From positions 1-22,748 of the IMG/VR virus record IMGVR_UViG_3300037090_000039: a stretch of DNA of 22,748 bases; one strand, written 5' to 3'. A program made the translations under genes and the position numbers. The notes under the pieces are model-generated. The model was not told where the DNA came from, ran no database searches, and saw only the letters and a list, made by a program, of their open reading frames with translations. Positions 12,860 to 21,197 of the stretch are shown here, piece after piece. Position 1 is the first letter of the stretch, and each line of letters starts with the position of its first letter. The DNA is from a virus.

Positions 12860-15070
12860 TTACCTTTCAAGTCGTCTGTCTCGAACATCATCGAAGTTAT
12901 CGTCGCCCCATTCATGGCCACAATCTTGACACGTCGCAGACCACCAATAGCAACTACCTCGATGCCCTTTATCCTTGATGAACCCGTTGCCTCCACATTC
13001 GGGGCATTCGATTTCAGGCTCTTCTTTGGGCATCTGGTTATCGTAGGCAGCTTGCGCTCGGTCAAAATCTGCTCCGAGACCAGAAGCTTCTTTGACACGC
13101 TTCTTAGAAGCGGGGCATCCTTGTTCGTGAGTCCAAATTCCATTGACAGCCAGCATATTGCAATGAGGGCAAGTTCTCCCACCTTCCTGTTGCAACGGAG
13201 CAATTCCTACGCCTTTGTTTCCCGGCTTATGTACTGGCTTCTCAGGAAGACGTTTCTTGCAAGAAGAACACGTCATTGCATCTTTTGACCAGATGTCTTT
13301 TCCACAATGAGGACACTTACCACCTTCGGGCTTATGCTCAATGCTTTCTCGTATCATCCGATGAATATTCTGCTTGATGGCTTCGTAAAGCTTATCCGCT
13401 GGTGTATTGTATTCTTTTTCTCCCAGCGCAGTCATCTTGTATCCGAGAACCTCAATATGGCCCTTTCGGTTGCTCATCTTCTTGCCAAACGCCCCGGGAA
13501 CTTGATAGCCCGGAGTTCCAGCACTTGAACCACCACCACCACTGGTCGTGGTCATTTCAGAAAGTTGTTCCTCTTCCTTTTCCTGTCGGCCCTGAAACTT
13601 TTCAGTCCATTTCTTCTTGAAAGCGTTTGGACCAGTCACGGGAGATACCGCCGAAGTAGTGGTCATTCCACCCGCTCCACCGCCTGCTCCCGACTGTTCT
13701 TGCTCGATAGATGGCTCGGTCTGTGGCCCTTCCACTTCTTGCCATCCGTTATGACGGTCAACTGGGTCTGTCCAGAACCAACGTCCATTGCGATTGATGA
13801 AAATACGACTCTTGTGGTACTGCTTTGTAAGTGTAAGCAAATATGCCTTGGTTCCATCGCCATGCGGAACTACTTTCTTGACCTTCCATCCTTGATGACT
13901 ATGCCCGATGTCCTCGGCGTCTTTCCACAATTTGTTGGCAAGGTCTTCCAGCCATTGTTGTTCGGCTCCACGCCCGGGAATATTGCCCTTTTCCCCGCCC
14001 GAATCCCAATCCATTTGAGAATGCTCTGGCGGTTGCCATCCAGAACTTCCATCTGGATAGTCATCATTCGCTGGCTTGGAGGCTGGCTTACTTACTTTTT
14101 TTTTGGCCTTGGCCTTCTGCTTGGCTTTCTCCACTTCGCCGACGATTCCACCAACAATGGTTTCAACCAAACGTTCCAGTTGATACTTGGCAATCTTTCC
14201 TTCTTCCAAAGGTAGAACTGCTCCACTCTTGAGGAATGCAATCAACTTTTCGCCTTCTTCGGGAGCCATTTTCTTAGCCCTCTGGTACAAGTCAATGATT
14301 GCGTCTCCGTCAAGTCGAATAGGATTTTGCTTACTCAACTTGGAGTTAGGGTTGATTTTCGCTTGCTTGTAAAGTGTCTTGATGATTTTCTCGGCTTCAC
14401 TTCCCGCTTCAACCGGAGGATTCCCCTTTGCCAATCTCGATGGGGGAGGCCCAGACATTGGGGCCGAAGCTTCGGGTTCTTCACCCGAGGGCGCTTCGCC
14501 CGGAATTGAAGTAGCCATTGAGGCTTTTGGCCCCTGTTGGGTATCGGCTGGAAACTCACCCTTCAAAATCTTTTGGATGTCTTGCTTTGAATACGGAGGG
14601 GCGTTCTCGTCATCGGCAGTGGCCAATCCACCACCATCTCCGGGTTCGGTCTCGCCGTCAGGAACATTGTCACCAGCGGTCTCGCCTTCACCCAAATCTT
14701 GTCCCGTGAGTTTGCCATAAACGATAAAGAAGGCGTTAGCCTTTCCCATCGGATATTCGGCATCGCCCGAGGTCCATTTCTGAACACTATCAAGTCCTAG
14801 ACCACGGAAGAGAACGTCTTTGAAAGTCCAAATGGTAGTTCCATCGGGAGCCAAGAAGAGTTTCTGGCTAGTACCGAAGCGATAACCATTGAGTTCATCA
14901 TCCCATTGGTATCCACCGCCAGTAATTGCGGGTTCGACTCCTGCGGGGGCTTTGATAAAGACAACCGCTGGCTTCATCAATGCAGCTTGAAGGGCGGGGT
15001 GTCCGGCAGAAATAGGAAAAACTCCGAAACGCTTTCCGAGTCTCTTGAGGATGTTAATGTCTATTATCAT
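12860..15070 (-). CDS. Large multi-domain head-module protein with three C-terminal zinc ribbons (736 aa)
   Basis: An N-terminal globular part (about 1-125) is followed by an acidic Gly/Glu/Pro-rich linker (126-225), a helical part (226-330, ending in a Lys/Ala-rich stretch), a small Trp-rich unit (about 370-447), and two Gly-rich repeats of the form MTTTS ... P-x-AF-x-KK (469-487 and 506-531). The C-terminus holds three zinc ribbons: C586/C589/C601/C604, C634/C637 with C652, and C689/C692/C714/C717. Between them lies a helix with MIRES (572-576), a possible prohead-protease site. It starts 17 bases inside the upstream gene. The place between portal and protease matches T4 core genes 67/68, but those are far smaller. 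The function is unknown; a prohead core or internal protein is a guess. Confidence 0.7.
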   Translation of the reverse strand: MIIDINILKRLGKRFGVFPISAGHPALQAALMKPAVVFIKAPAGVEPAITGGGYQWDDELNGYRFGTSQKLFLAPDGTTIWTFKDVLFRGLGLDSVQKWTSGDAEYPMGKANAFFIVYGKLTGQDLGEGETAGDNVPDGETEPGDGGGLATADDENAPPYSKQDIQKILKGEFPADTQQGPKASMATSIPGEAPSGEEPEASAPMSGPPPSRLAKGNPPVEAGSEAEKIIKTLYKQAKINPNSKLSKQNPIRLDGDAIIDLYQRAKKMAPEEGEKLIAFLKSGAVLPLEEGKIAKYQLERLVETIVGGIVGEVEKAKQKAKAKKKVSKPASKPANDDYPDGSSGWQPPEHSQMDWDSGGEKGNIPGRGAEQQWLEDLANKLWKDAEDIGHSHQGWKVKKVVPHGDGTKAYLLTLTKQYHKSRIFINRNGRWFWTDPVDRHNGWQEVEGPQTEPSIEQEQSGAGGGAGGMTTTSAVSPVTGPNAFKKKWTEKFQGRQEKEEEQLSEMTTTSGGGGSSAGTPGYQVPGAFGKKMSNRKGHIEVLGYKMTALGEKEYNTPADKLYEAIKQNIHRMIRESIEHKPEGGKCPHCGKDIWSKDAMTCSSCKKRLPEKPVHKPGNKGVGIAPLQQEGGRTCPHCNMLAVNGIWTHEQGCPASKKRVKEASGLGADFDRAQAAYDNQMPKEEPEIECPECGGNGFIKDKGHRGSCYWWSATCQDCGHEWGDDNFDDVRDRRLER

Positions 15071-15959
15071 GTGGCTTTCCTTGTAATTGCTTTTTGACCT
15101 CTTTCAGCAACTCGTAGGAGAGCATCAATACCATGACATGATTGTCCTTAACGATTTTGCCGGGGTTGATTTTATCAAGCTGGTTGACAATTTCACGGAT
15201 TTTGATTCGCATCACATCCGAGTCTTTGATTCTGTCAATGGCTTCCGTCAAAGACCTCTTAATTTCGGCAACCTTCTGCTTGACGAAAACATCAAAGTTG
15301 TTCGTGTTAGCAACGTTGCAAATGTACTCACGCAAAACCGACTTCTGGTCGTCGTCGAGAGAACTGGCGTACTTCTCGTTGAACTTTTCACATAGAAGTT
15401 TGTAAGTAAGAAGACGTATATCCTCAGTCTGGGTCTGATAATAGTTGATGAGTTCGTCTTCGGAATGCGTAACCTTTGGTTTGTCAACAATGTGTTCAAC
15501 TATGCAGTTTTTTGATTGATACACTTCCTTGACATCAAACTTACATTCCGAGGATACAGCGTCTTCAAAAACTTTGTATATGGAAGCCAAGACTCGGTAG
15601 TTTCGGACCGGTGCCTTAAGCATTTCCTCGATAGGATATGCTTCCTTGATTTCCTTGATTAAATCGTACTTAAGAAGAGAGAGTTTCCTGCCATTCAGCT
15701 TTTTGCGTGCCTCCAAAATGACCGAGAAAAACCTTTCGGCGTGGGGTTCATCCTTGATTTTCTCGTTCAGTAGGGTGCTATACAGTTGCCACTCACGACC
15801 AAGTTCGCTCGTCTCCCGAAAGTACTTGTGAAGCAAGTCTTTGGCGGATGACGTATCCTTACCCTGAATAATATCGGCTGTGACCTGCTTGGTGAGTAGT
15901 TCAAACAGGATTCCGGTATTACGGAATTTGGAATGACGCATTTTCTTTTGCTGGCTCAT
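15054..15959 (-). CDS. Conserved-looking helical phage protein in the head module (301 aa)
   Basis: A highly helical protein that begins with RHSKFRNTGILFELLTKQVTAD (given in part: RNTGILFELL at residues 13-22), a start I recall from unnamed proteins encoded near the head genes of other large myoviruses. It is rich in Lys, Glu, Leu and Ile with few Gly, and likely forms long helices (for example 96-112, 195-215, 265-295). There is no membrane segment or metal motif. The ATG follows the stop of the homing endonuclease gene by two bases. Before the endonuclease arrived, it was probably directly behind the portal gene. The function is not known; scaffold or core assembly is a reasonable guess. 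Confidence 0.75.
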   Translation of the reverse strand: MSQQKKMRHSKFRNTGILFELLTKQVTADIIQGKDTSSAKDLLHKYFRETSELGREWQLYSTLLNEKIKDEPHAERFFSVILEARKKLNGRKLSLLKYDLIKEIKEAYPIEEMLKAPVRNYRVLASIYKVFEDAVSSECKFDVKEVYQSKNCIVEHIVDKPKVTHSEDELINYYQTQTEDIRLLTYKLLCEKFNEKYASSLDDDQKSVLREYICNVANTNNFDVFVKQKVAEIKRSLTEAIDRIKDSDVMRIKIREIVNQLDKINPGKIVKDNHVMVLMLSYELLKEVKKQLQGKPHDNRH

Positions 15960-15961
15960 AG

Positions 15962-16621
15962 TTATGCTTTCTCCAAAACATTAGACATTATTTTGGTTTC
16001 TGAATCATATCGCCAGAACTTCCTCGGTTGGAGAGCATCTATGATTTTTTTCTCCCGGACCCTATCTTTTTCTTGTTGCCCTATACTTTTGTGATATTTA
16101 GAATCATATTCGAGCACTACTCCACATTTCGAATCATATCCATCCACATAGAATAAATCTGAATCGGTATGAACTTGATAGTTTGGCTCAAATCTAAACC
16201 CTATCCTATTCCATTTTGATAACAATTCCATCTGACCCACATCCGCTTTCACTTTTAGCCAGTTAGACCTATGAAGTGCTCGCATATGTTTTTGCCTTAC
16301 ATCGGGTCGGTGCATTGCTAACTTTACCGCATCTGCCATTTTTTGTAACTCGATGGGGTTGGAATAACGTCTTTTCTGCCCTCTTGACATCTTAATCCGA
16401 GTAGTCATAGAACGACGAACTCCCTTTTGGGAAAGAGATATTAGATGCTTGCTGGATTCTTTGTGATGACACCCTCTTCTGTTTGAGGTCTTCCCTCTCA
16501 GAACATTGCAGCACCAACGGCATTTGGACGTTGATTTAGAATGTCGGAACGAGTCTAATGAAGTATAGACTATATCTCGGAGGCATTCTGGGCAAGTGCG
16601 CTTATATTCCACATTCAGCAT
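15962..16621 (-). CDS. Homing endonuclease with Vsr-like (EDxHD-type) nuclease domain
   Basis: An N-terminal zinc ribbon (C10, C13, C34, C37) precedes a basic helical DNA-binding region (about 45-125) and a C-terminal nuclease domain: LLSKWNRIGFRFEPNYQ (133-149), YVDGYD (158-163), VVLEYDSKYH (168-177; E171, D173, H177), and KKFWRYDS near the end. This is the very-short-patch-repair-like fold used by free-standing homing endonucleases in T4-like phages. The gene is framed by a TATTTATA motif and stem-loop upstream and lies two bases before the next head gene. It interrupts the portal-to-core gene order, as expected for a mobile intergenic endonuclease. AT content is visibly higher than in the flanking structural genes. 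Confidence 0.82.
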   Translation of the reverse strand: MLNVEYKRTCPECLRDIVYTSLDSFRHSKSTSKCRWCCNVLRGKTSNRRGCHHKESSKHLISLSQKGVRRSMTTRIKMSRGQKRRYSNPIELQKMADAVKLAMHRPDVRQKHMRALHRSNWLKVKADVGQMELLSKWNRIGFRFEPNYQVHTDSDLFYVDGYDSKCGVVLEYDSKYHKSIGQQEKDRVREKKIIDALQPRKFWRYDSETKIMSNVLEKA

Positions 16622-16647
16622 AGTATTTGACGGTTCTCTTCAACGAT

Positions 16648-16655
16648 TATAAATA
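16648..16655 (-). promoter_or_regulatory. TATTTATA motif upstream of homing endonuclease gene 16621
   Basis: The minus strand reads CTATATTTATAATCGTTG, 26 bases before the start codon, in the same orientation as the four other copies. With a start site a few bases downstream, this copy would leave a short leader. Confidence 0.4.
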
Positions 16656-16658
16656 TAG

Positions 16659-16686
16659 ACAATCTCGGCTAAACCGCCAAGATTGT
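16659..16686 (-). repeat. Intergenic stem-loop between portal and homing endonuclease genes
   Basis: ACAATCT pairs with AGATTGT; inside, CGG pairs with CCG after a 3-base bulge. It lies after the portal stop codon and just before the TATTTATA motif. No T-run follows, so a rho-independent terminator is not clear; it may protect the portal mRNA 3' end or mark the endonuclease insertion site. Confidence 0.4.
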
Positions 16687-16703
16687 ATTGAGATACGTAC
16701 GAC

Positions 16704-18815
16704 TTATTCTAATATCTGGGATTCATCCAACATGGACTTGCTCCCAGTGAGTTGGTTCTCCCGCAAGAGTTCCCTTTTGGTCTCTGGCTGGGATTTCTTG
16801 AGGAATTCCGAAAGACTGCTAATCATACCCTTGTCAATCGGGGGAGTTGCTCTCTCCCGAATGCCCAATGGTGAGCCGCCCTCATAGTTATGGGCGATAG
16901 CACTGACTTTCTTTCCTTCACTCTTTTTCTTTGGAGTTGCCGAACGTTCGAGACGCCCAAGTGGGTCTTCCGTGGTGTTAGGCATCTTTTTTTCGCCTTC
17001 TTGGTCACGGCCACTTTGGTCTCGTCCGCTCTGGTCTCTGTCGCTACGGTCACGGGTATTTCCCACGACTTCCTTGATTTTCGTAAGGTCGGGTTCTTCG
17101 TCTTTCCCCTTTTCACCCTCTTCGCCTTCTTCACCCTCGCCCTCTTTATCTTCCCCGCCCTCTGGGCCAAGGTCGTCGAGGTCTGGAAGCCCACCGCCGC
17201 CTCCACCGCCCCCGCCACCCCCACCACCAATGTCGAGGTCTCCAAGACCACCCTCTTCGTCGTCGTCACCCTTACCGCCCTTACCACCAATCTTACTGAA
17301 TGGCTTGGCTGGGTCATCACCGTCCTCTTCAATCTTAGTGAAGCGATAACGCTGCTTGGCGTCCTCAACGATTTCTTCCTGCACCGTCTTAACATCGTCT
17401 TCGGACATGTTGAATATGTTCTTGTAAATCCACTTGTAGGAGAAGAACTTGTTCTCCACCATGTCAATGGATACGCTTACTTTGTCCTGCCAAATCTCAA
17501 TCTTCTCCTTCTCGAAGATGGTTGATGGGTTGGTCAGTTCAAGTTCAAAGTCAACAAGAGACTCGTCACGGTAGCCTTGGGCATACAAATGGACGATTGC
17601 AATCTTGCTGAGTTCGGATGCAATAATACGTTGCAAACGTTGGATGGTACGGGCAAATCGTACATCCTCAGAGGCAAGAGTAGCCTTGCCAGAGATACCT
17701 TCCTCATAGCCTAAGAACGCCTTTGGAATCTTGAGTGCGGCCATCATCTTCGTCTTGATGTACTCAAGGTCGTCAATGCCCGTCCATTCCATACCTGCTA
17801 GGGTATCAATCTTAGTTCCGCTGTCTCCACCACGAACGGGGATGTAGTAATCCTCAATCATGTTTTGGAGGTTGAATCGAAGGTTGTATTCGCCCGTCTG
17901 CTCGTCAATGTATGGGACTTTCTTCATCTTGTCCATCATCTTCTGCATGTAGGCGTCAACTTCGTTTGGTGGGATGTTACCAATATCAGTATAGAAAATA
18001 CGGCGCTCGGGCGCACGCATGATACGGCTGATAAGCATAGCATCTTCCATGAGTGAAAGCTGCTTCCAGACACGGCGACCACCTTCAATCATGGACTTAC
18101 CATAAGGAAGGAAGTTGGAGTCGGAAATGAGTCGGAAGTGTGCTACTTCGTAGTTCTCAAGAATTTCGGCCTGTGATGTATCAGTAGGACGAAGCTGGAA
18201 CTTGACGTAGCGTTTGTTGGATGGGTCGGAATTTTCGATACGTTCCACGTTGTAAGCCGAGATTGGCTCAACCATGTAGATGCCGTATTCGGGCGTGACG
18301 TACAGTTTGAGATAGAAATCTCCGTACTTGCACATGTTGCGGGTCCAAGACCACAAATTGAAGCGGACATTGAGAATTTCGTCGAAGAGGTTCTCAAGAA
18401 TGCGCTTGACGTTATTGTTGGTAGAATGGACCGTAATCATCTTACCCACTTCGTTATAGGTAAGGCATTCGTCAGCATAGATGTCCAGTGCTGAGGAAAG
18501 AATGGGGTCCATGTCCATTGTATCATAGTCACGAAAGAGGTCCATGCGGGCCGCTTGGTATGACAAGGCGAAGTCACGGGTGTAAGCATTGTAAGCTGTG
18601 CTGCGGATACGATTGAAACGGTCACGGAGACTGTTTCTATCCGTAGCATACATGATGCTATCGGTATCCTTTATCTTAAGTTGCTTTCCGCCGACGTTAC
18701 GTACAATAACGTCTGTAGAGAACAGTCTCTTCAACCTCGCATAGAGCGACTGTTTCTTTACGTCGAGAATCTCGTCATCGAACGGCTTAAGTGCTTGATT
18801 TTGGTTTGCTGGCAT
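16704..18815 (-). CDS. Portal vertex protein (T4 gp20-like) with long acidic C-terminal extension
   Basis: Forms the ring at the capsid vertex through which DNA is packaged. Residues 1-495 match the gp20 family by eye: DMDPILSSALDIYADE (101-116), a stretch with WSWTRNMCKYGDFYLKLY, MEDAMLISRIMRAPERRIFY, ALKIPKAFLGYEEG and ASEDVRFARTIQRLQ. T4 gp20 has 524 residues; here about 208 extra residues follow, rich in Gly, Asp and Glu, with a run of 13 glycines, three copies of a Gly/Ser-Arg-Asp-Gln unit, and a conserved-looking helical end. The start has AGAAGG seven bases upstream and a TATTTATA motif and stem-loop in the 70-base leader. The terminase gene precedes it. The tail's role is unknown; it may be cleaved or contact core proteins. 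Confidence 0.93.
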   Translation of the reverse strand: MPANQNQALKPFDDEILDVKKQSLYARLKRLFSTDVIVRNVGGKQLKIKDTDSIMYATDRNSLRDRFNRIRSTAYNAYTRDFALSYQAARMDLFRDYDTMDMDPILSSALDIYADECLTYNEVGKMITVHSTNNNVKRILENLFDEILNVRFNLWSWTRNMCKYGDFYLKLYVTPEYGIYMVEPISAYNVERIENSDPSNKRYVKFQLRPTDTSQAEILENYEVAHFRLISDSNFLPYGKSMIEGGRRVWKQLSLMEDAMLISRIMRAPERRIFYTDIGNIPPNEVDAYMQKMMDKMKKVPYIDEQTGEYNLRFNLQNMIEDYYIPVRGGDSGTKIDTLAGMEWTGIDDLEYIKTKMMAALKIPKAFLGYEEGISGKATLASEDVRFARTIQRLQRIIASELSKIAIVHLYAQGYRDESLVDFELELTNPSTIFEKEKIEIWQDKVSVSIDMVENKFFSYKWIYKNIFNMSEDDVKTVQEEIVEDAKQRYRFTKIEEDGDDPAKPFSKIGGKGGKGDDDEEGGLGDLDIGGGGGGGGGGGGGLPDLDDLGPEGGEDKEGEGEEGEEGEKGKDEEPDLTKIKEVVGNTRDRSDRDQSGRDQSGRDQEGEKKMPNTTEDPLGRLERSATPKKKSEGKKVSAIAHNYEGGSPLGIRERATPPIDKGMISSLSEFLKKSQPETKRELLRENQLTGSKSMLDESQILE
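17190..17228 (-). repeat. Run of 13 glycine codons in the portal tail
   Basis: Thirteen consecutive glycine codons use a mixture of GGT, GGC, GGG and GGA, so the run is kept at the protein level rather than being a simple nucleotide repeat. It forms a flexible hinge inside an acidic tail. Confidence 0.85.
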
Positions 18816-18847
18816 ATTATGTCCTTCTGTTTAGTGTGTATGTGTCC

Positions 18848-18867
18848 AAAGACCATCATTGGCCTTT
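18848..18867 (-). promoter_or_regulatory. Stem-loop in the portal gene leader
   Basis: On the minus strand AAAGGCCA pairs with TGGTCTTT (one G-T pair) around the loop ATGA. It lies three bases after the TATTTATA motif and 33 bases before the portal ATG. A 5'-end stem of this kind can stabilise mRNA; that role is inferred. Confidence 0.4.
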
Positions 18868-18869
18868 TG

Positions 18870-18877
18870 TATAAATA
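18870..18877 (-). promoter_or_regulatory. TATTTATA motif upstream of the portal gene
   Basis: The minus strand reads GCATATTTATACAAAAGG within the 70-base gap between the terminase stop and the portal start. It is one of five copies in the same gene-relative orientation and the one with the longest leader and a good Shine-Dalgarno site. Confidence 0.45.
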
Positions 18878-18885
18878 TGCTTGAA

Positions 18886-20532
18886 TTAGCCCAAGAGCCA
18901 TCTCAAATCTTCTTGGTTTTGGTTGCCAAAACCTTGACGGCCCGTGTTCATCTTCCAAGCATTATGCCCTGTCTGGGCTTGTCTCACCTTGAAAAACGGT
19001 GTTTGGTCCATCTTATCCTTCGTCATTCCACCGACTGCAATCTTCGTCAGTTCAATGCCTTCTTGTCGAAGTCGGAGGGCCGTATCACGAACCCATAGAC
19101 CAATACAAAGGGCCATAACTAAGTCGTCATTGTACCCTTCCATTGCGATTTGCTTACCATTCTTCCAGATGAAAGTTTCCAGTTCTGCGAGGGTTCTCTT
19201 GGAACGAAGTTCAATAGCCATTTGGCGCATGTAATGTTCCATGTTATCAACCACAAGCGGGCGAGTCTTGATGTTCGTGCTGAATCCCGGGACAAGTTTC
19301 TTGTCTTCTGCTGCCCAGTTGTTATTCAACTGACGCTGGACTTCCACGTATTTCAAGTCTGCGGAACTGTAGAAAGTGTTCGAATATCCTCGGTCAAGGA
19401 CTTCTTGGATGGTGCCCCATCCGACGTTTTCACGCTCGATTACAAGCAGAGAGCTATTGTATTCCGTGGCCAAAGCCACGAGAAAATCGCCAAAGTCCTT
19501 GGTGCTAATCTTGCCTTTGTATTCGGCAACTTGAACTGGCTTTTCTCTACTGATGTCCAAAACGTGACATGCAGAATAGTCTTCGCCGTCGCCACGGGCT
19601 ACGTCAGCCGCCACTACATAGACATGACTTCTGTCGGGGTACTCCCAAATCCATAGGTTCTTATCCATGCCTCGGCATTCCATAGGGTCACATGCCTTGT
19701 TCTTCTTGTAGAACTCAATGATATTGAGGTCAACAACGTTATCGCCGGATGCGAGGAAGTTACAGTCAAACTCTTGGGACGCCTTCTTGGGATTGCCTTG
19801 CTTCTCCCCTGCGATTCTGCGCCATTCATCATCACGCTCAGGGTGAAGCTGCCACGGAAGAGTAATAGGATGAAACCCATTCTTTCCAACAGTATTGTCT
19901 TTGTTATCAAATTCGGCACCTTGCCACATTTTGTGGAACCAGTTACCGACACCACGAGGGGTTGAGAGAACAATACTGTTACCACCAGTTGACAAAGTTG
20001 GTTGGGCCGAAGTCCAAAGGTCTTCGGCATCGTCAATAAGAGCAGCTTCGTCAATAATCAGAAGAGAAAGGGCTTGGCCGACACCCGACTTCTTCGTAGT
20101 TGAAGCCGCCTTGATGTTAGAGCCATTCACAAAGCGCATTGACAGACGATTGTCTTCAACGCATCGAACCTTGAGCCAATTCGGCAACTCGGCATGAGCA
20201 TCCCGAACCTTGGTTACAACGTCTTTGGCATCATCCTGTTTCAATGAAATCAAAAGAACATTCTTATCCTTATGAAAAATCATCAGCCACAAAGAGTAAG
20301 CGGCGACGAGAGTTGAAATGCCCATCTGTCGGGATTTCAGGATGATATTATTGTTATAGTCGTGAAATGCTTTAAGAGTTTCCTCTTGGAACTGGAATAG
20401 GTCAAAGAGAATCGTGCCCCGCATTGGGTGCTTGATTTTGACATAGTGCCGCATGAAGTACACGGGTGACTCCAAGCACTTTTTATACTCTTCTCTGATT
20501 AGGTCTTGATAGGAGATTTTTCCGTCTGACAT
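18886..20532 (-). CDS. Terminase large subunit (T4 gp17-like)
   Basis: The ATP-driven DNA packaging motor and headful nuclease. The ATPase part has KSRQMGIST at residues 66-74 (Walker A position), LLIIDEAA at 157-164 (Walker B, D161 and catalytic E162) and LSTPRG at 189-194 (coupling motif). The RNase-H-like nuclease part has VAADVARGD at 307-315 (D310), LLVIEREN at 362-369 (E366) and GYNDDLVMAL at 466-475 (D469/D470). It ends EDLRWLLG, as many T4-type terminases do. At 548 residues it is slightly shorter than T4 gp17 (610). The usual P-loop lysine is replaced by Ile72, a variant seen in many phage terminases. It overlaps the upstream gene by 34 bases and precedes the portal gene. Confidence 0.96.
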   Translation of the reverse strand: MSDGKISYQDLIREEYKKCLESPVYFMRHYVKIKHPMRGTILFDLFQFQEETLKAFHDYNNNIILKSRQMGISTLVAAYSLWLMIFHKDKNVLLISLKQDDAKDVVTKVRDAHAELPNWLKVRCVEDNRLSMRFVNGSNIKAASTTKKSGVGQALSLLIIDEAALIDDAEDLWTSAQPTLSTGGNSIVLSTPRGVGNWFHKMWQGAEFDNKDNTVGKNGFHPITLPWQLHPERDDEWRRIAGEKQGNPKKASQEFDCNFLASGDNVVDLNIIEFYKKNKACDPMECRGMDKNLWIWEYPDRSHVYVVAADVARGDGEDYSACHVLDISREKPVQVAEYKGKISTKDFGDFLVALATEYNSSLLVIERENVGWGTIQEVLDRGYSNTFYSSADLKYVEVQRQLNNNWAAEDKKLVPGFSTNIKTRPLVVDNMEHYMRQMAIELRSKRTLAELETFIWKNGKQIAMEGYNDDLVMALCIGLWVRDTALRLRQEGIELTKIAVGGMTKDKMDQTPFFKVRQAQTGHNAWKMNTGRQGFGNQNQEDLRWLLG

Positions 20533-21161
20533 AGAATTTCCAGATTGTATTTAGTACAGCCTTCAATATATTTTGCTTTTTGTTCGTCACGGATTCTCGT
20601 TAGTGCTTCAATGCGACGACGAGCCTCCTTCAAATCCTTCTTGGCATCCGTAAGAATTTCCTCAGAGTTGGTGGTTTTCCATCTCTCGGTAAATCCCTCT
20701 GAGTTGCAAAGCATTTTAACGTCAGTGTCTCCCGATTCGAAATATTTGATGGTCTCTCGAATCTTGGACTTCATGTCCTTGACATACCCAAGTTCGTTGG
20801 AAGCCAGTTTGTATGTCTCATAGTCGCCATAGATACCCAGAACACGCAACTTGGTCTCATAATCAATAAGACACCCCTCACATAGACCTGTTCTTACATA
20901 AAAAAGGCGGTCTGCCTTGCTTCCCCACTTGATTTCTTGCCCACATCGGCACTTTTGGACACCAATTGCCTCCCGCACGATGTTTGCCACCCTATTGACC
21001 TTTCGAGGCCCGCTGGCCATCTGGACCCACTCTTGACCCTTTGTGTCAGTCCAAGTGTCTCCTACGGCACGCTTGACGTATTCTTGACCCGTATAACCGA
21101 CTTGGATGAACGGACGGTCTCCTGCTAGATAGTCTTTGACGATTTCGATGTTGCTTTTCAT
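20499..21161 (-). CDS. Zinc-ribbon protein upstream of terminase; candidate small-terminase analogue
   Basis: Three parts can be seen: an N-terminal unit with VGDTWTDTKGQEWVQ (33-47), a four-cysteine zinc ribbon (C71, C73, C94, C97), and a C-terminal helical, charged region (about 125-205) that could form a coiled coil. The gene overlaps the terminase large subunit gene by 34 bases and occupies the place of the small terminase gene 16 in T4. Small terminases are often helical oligomers, so the role is possible, but no gp16 signature was recognised and the zinc ribbon is unusual for it. The leader contains a TATTTATA motif and a stem-loop; a Shine-Dalgarno-like AAGG lies about 13 bases upstream. 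Confidence 0.65.
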   Translation of the reverse strand: MKSNIEIVKDYLAGDRPFIQVGYTGQEYVKRAVGDTWTDTKGQEWVQMASGPRKVNRVANIVREAIGVQKCRCGQEIKWGSKADRLFYVRTGLCEGCLIDYETKLRVLGIYGDYETYKLASNELGYVKDMKSKIRETIKYFESGDTDVKMLCNSEGFTERWKTTNSEEILTDAKKDLKEARRRIEALTRIRDEQKAKYIEGCTKYNLEILCQTEKSPIKT

Positions 21162-21197
21162 ATAACTGTACGCCTTTCCTTATGTACATAGGTAAAT

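Noticed and set aside
13565-14215. 216-codon plus-strand open frame opposite the 736-residue gene
   Set aside because: No ribosome-binding site, and leucine/phenylalanine-rich composition expected from reading the complement of a charged low-complexity protein.
16972-17349. Plus-strand frame with a 13-proline run
   Set aside because: The prolines are the complement of the glycine run in the portal tail.
16823-17467. Minus-strand frame inside the portal gene in another phase
   Set aside because: A Val/Arg/Lys-rich shadow of the acidic tail with no start signal; the portal frame is supported by family motifs.
844-18877. TATAAATA read on the opposite strand as T4-type late promoters
   Set aside because: In every case this orientation would drive antisense transcription into the neighbouring gene, whereas the reverse reading points into the gene that follows.
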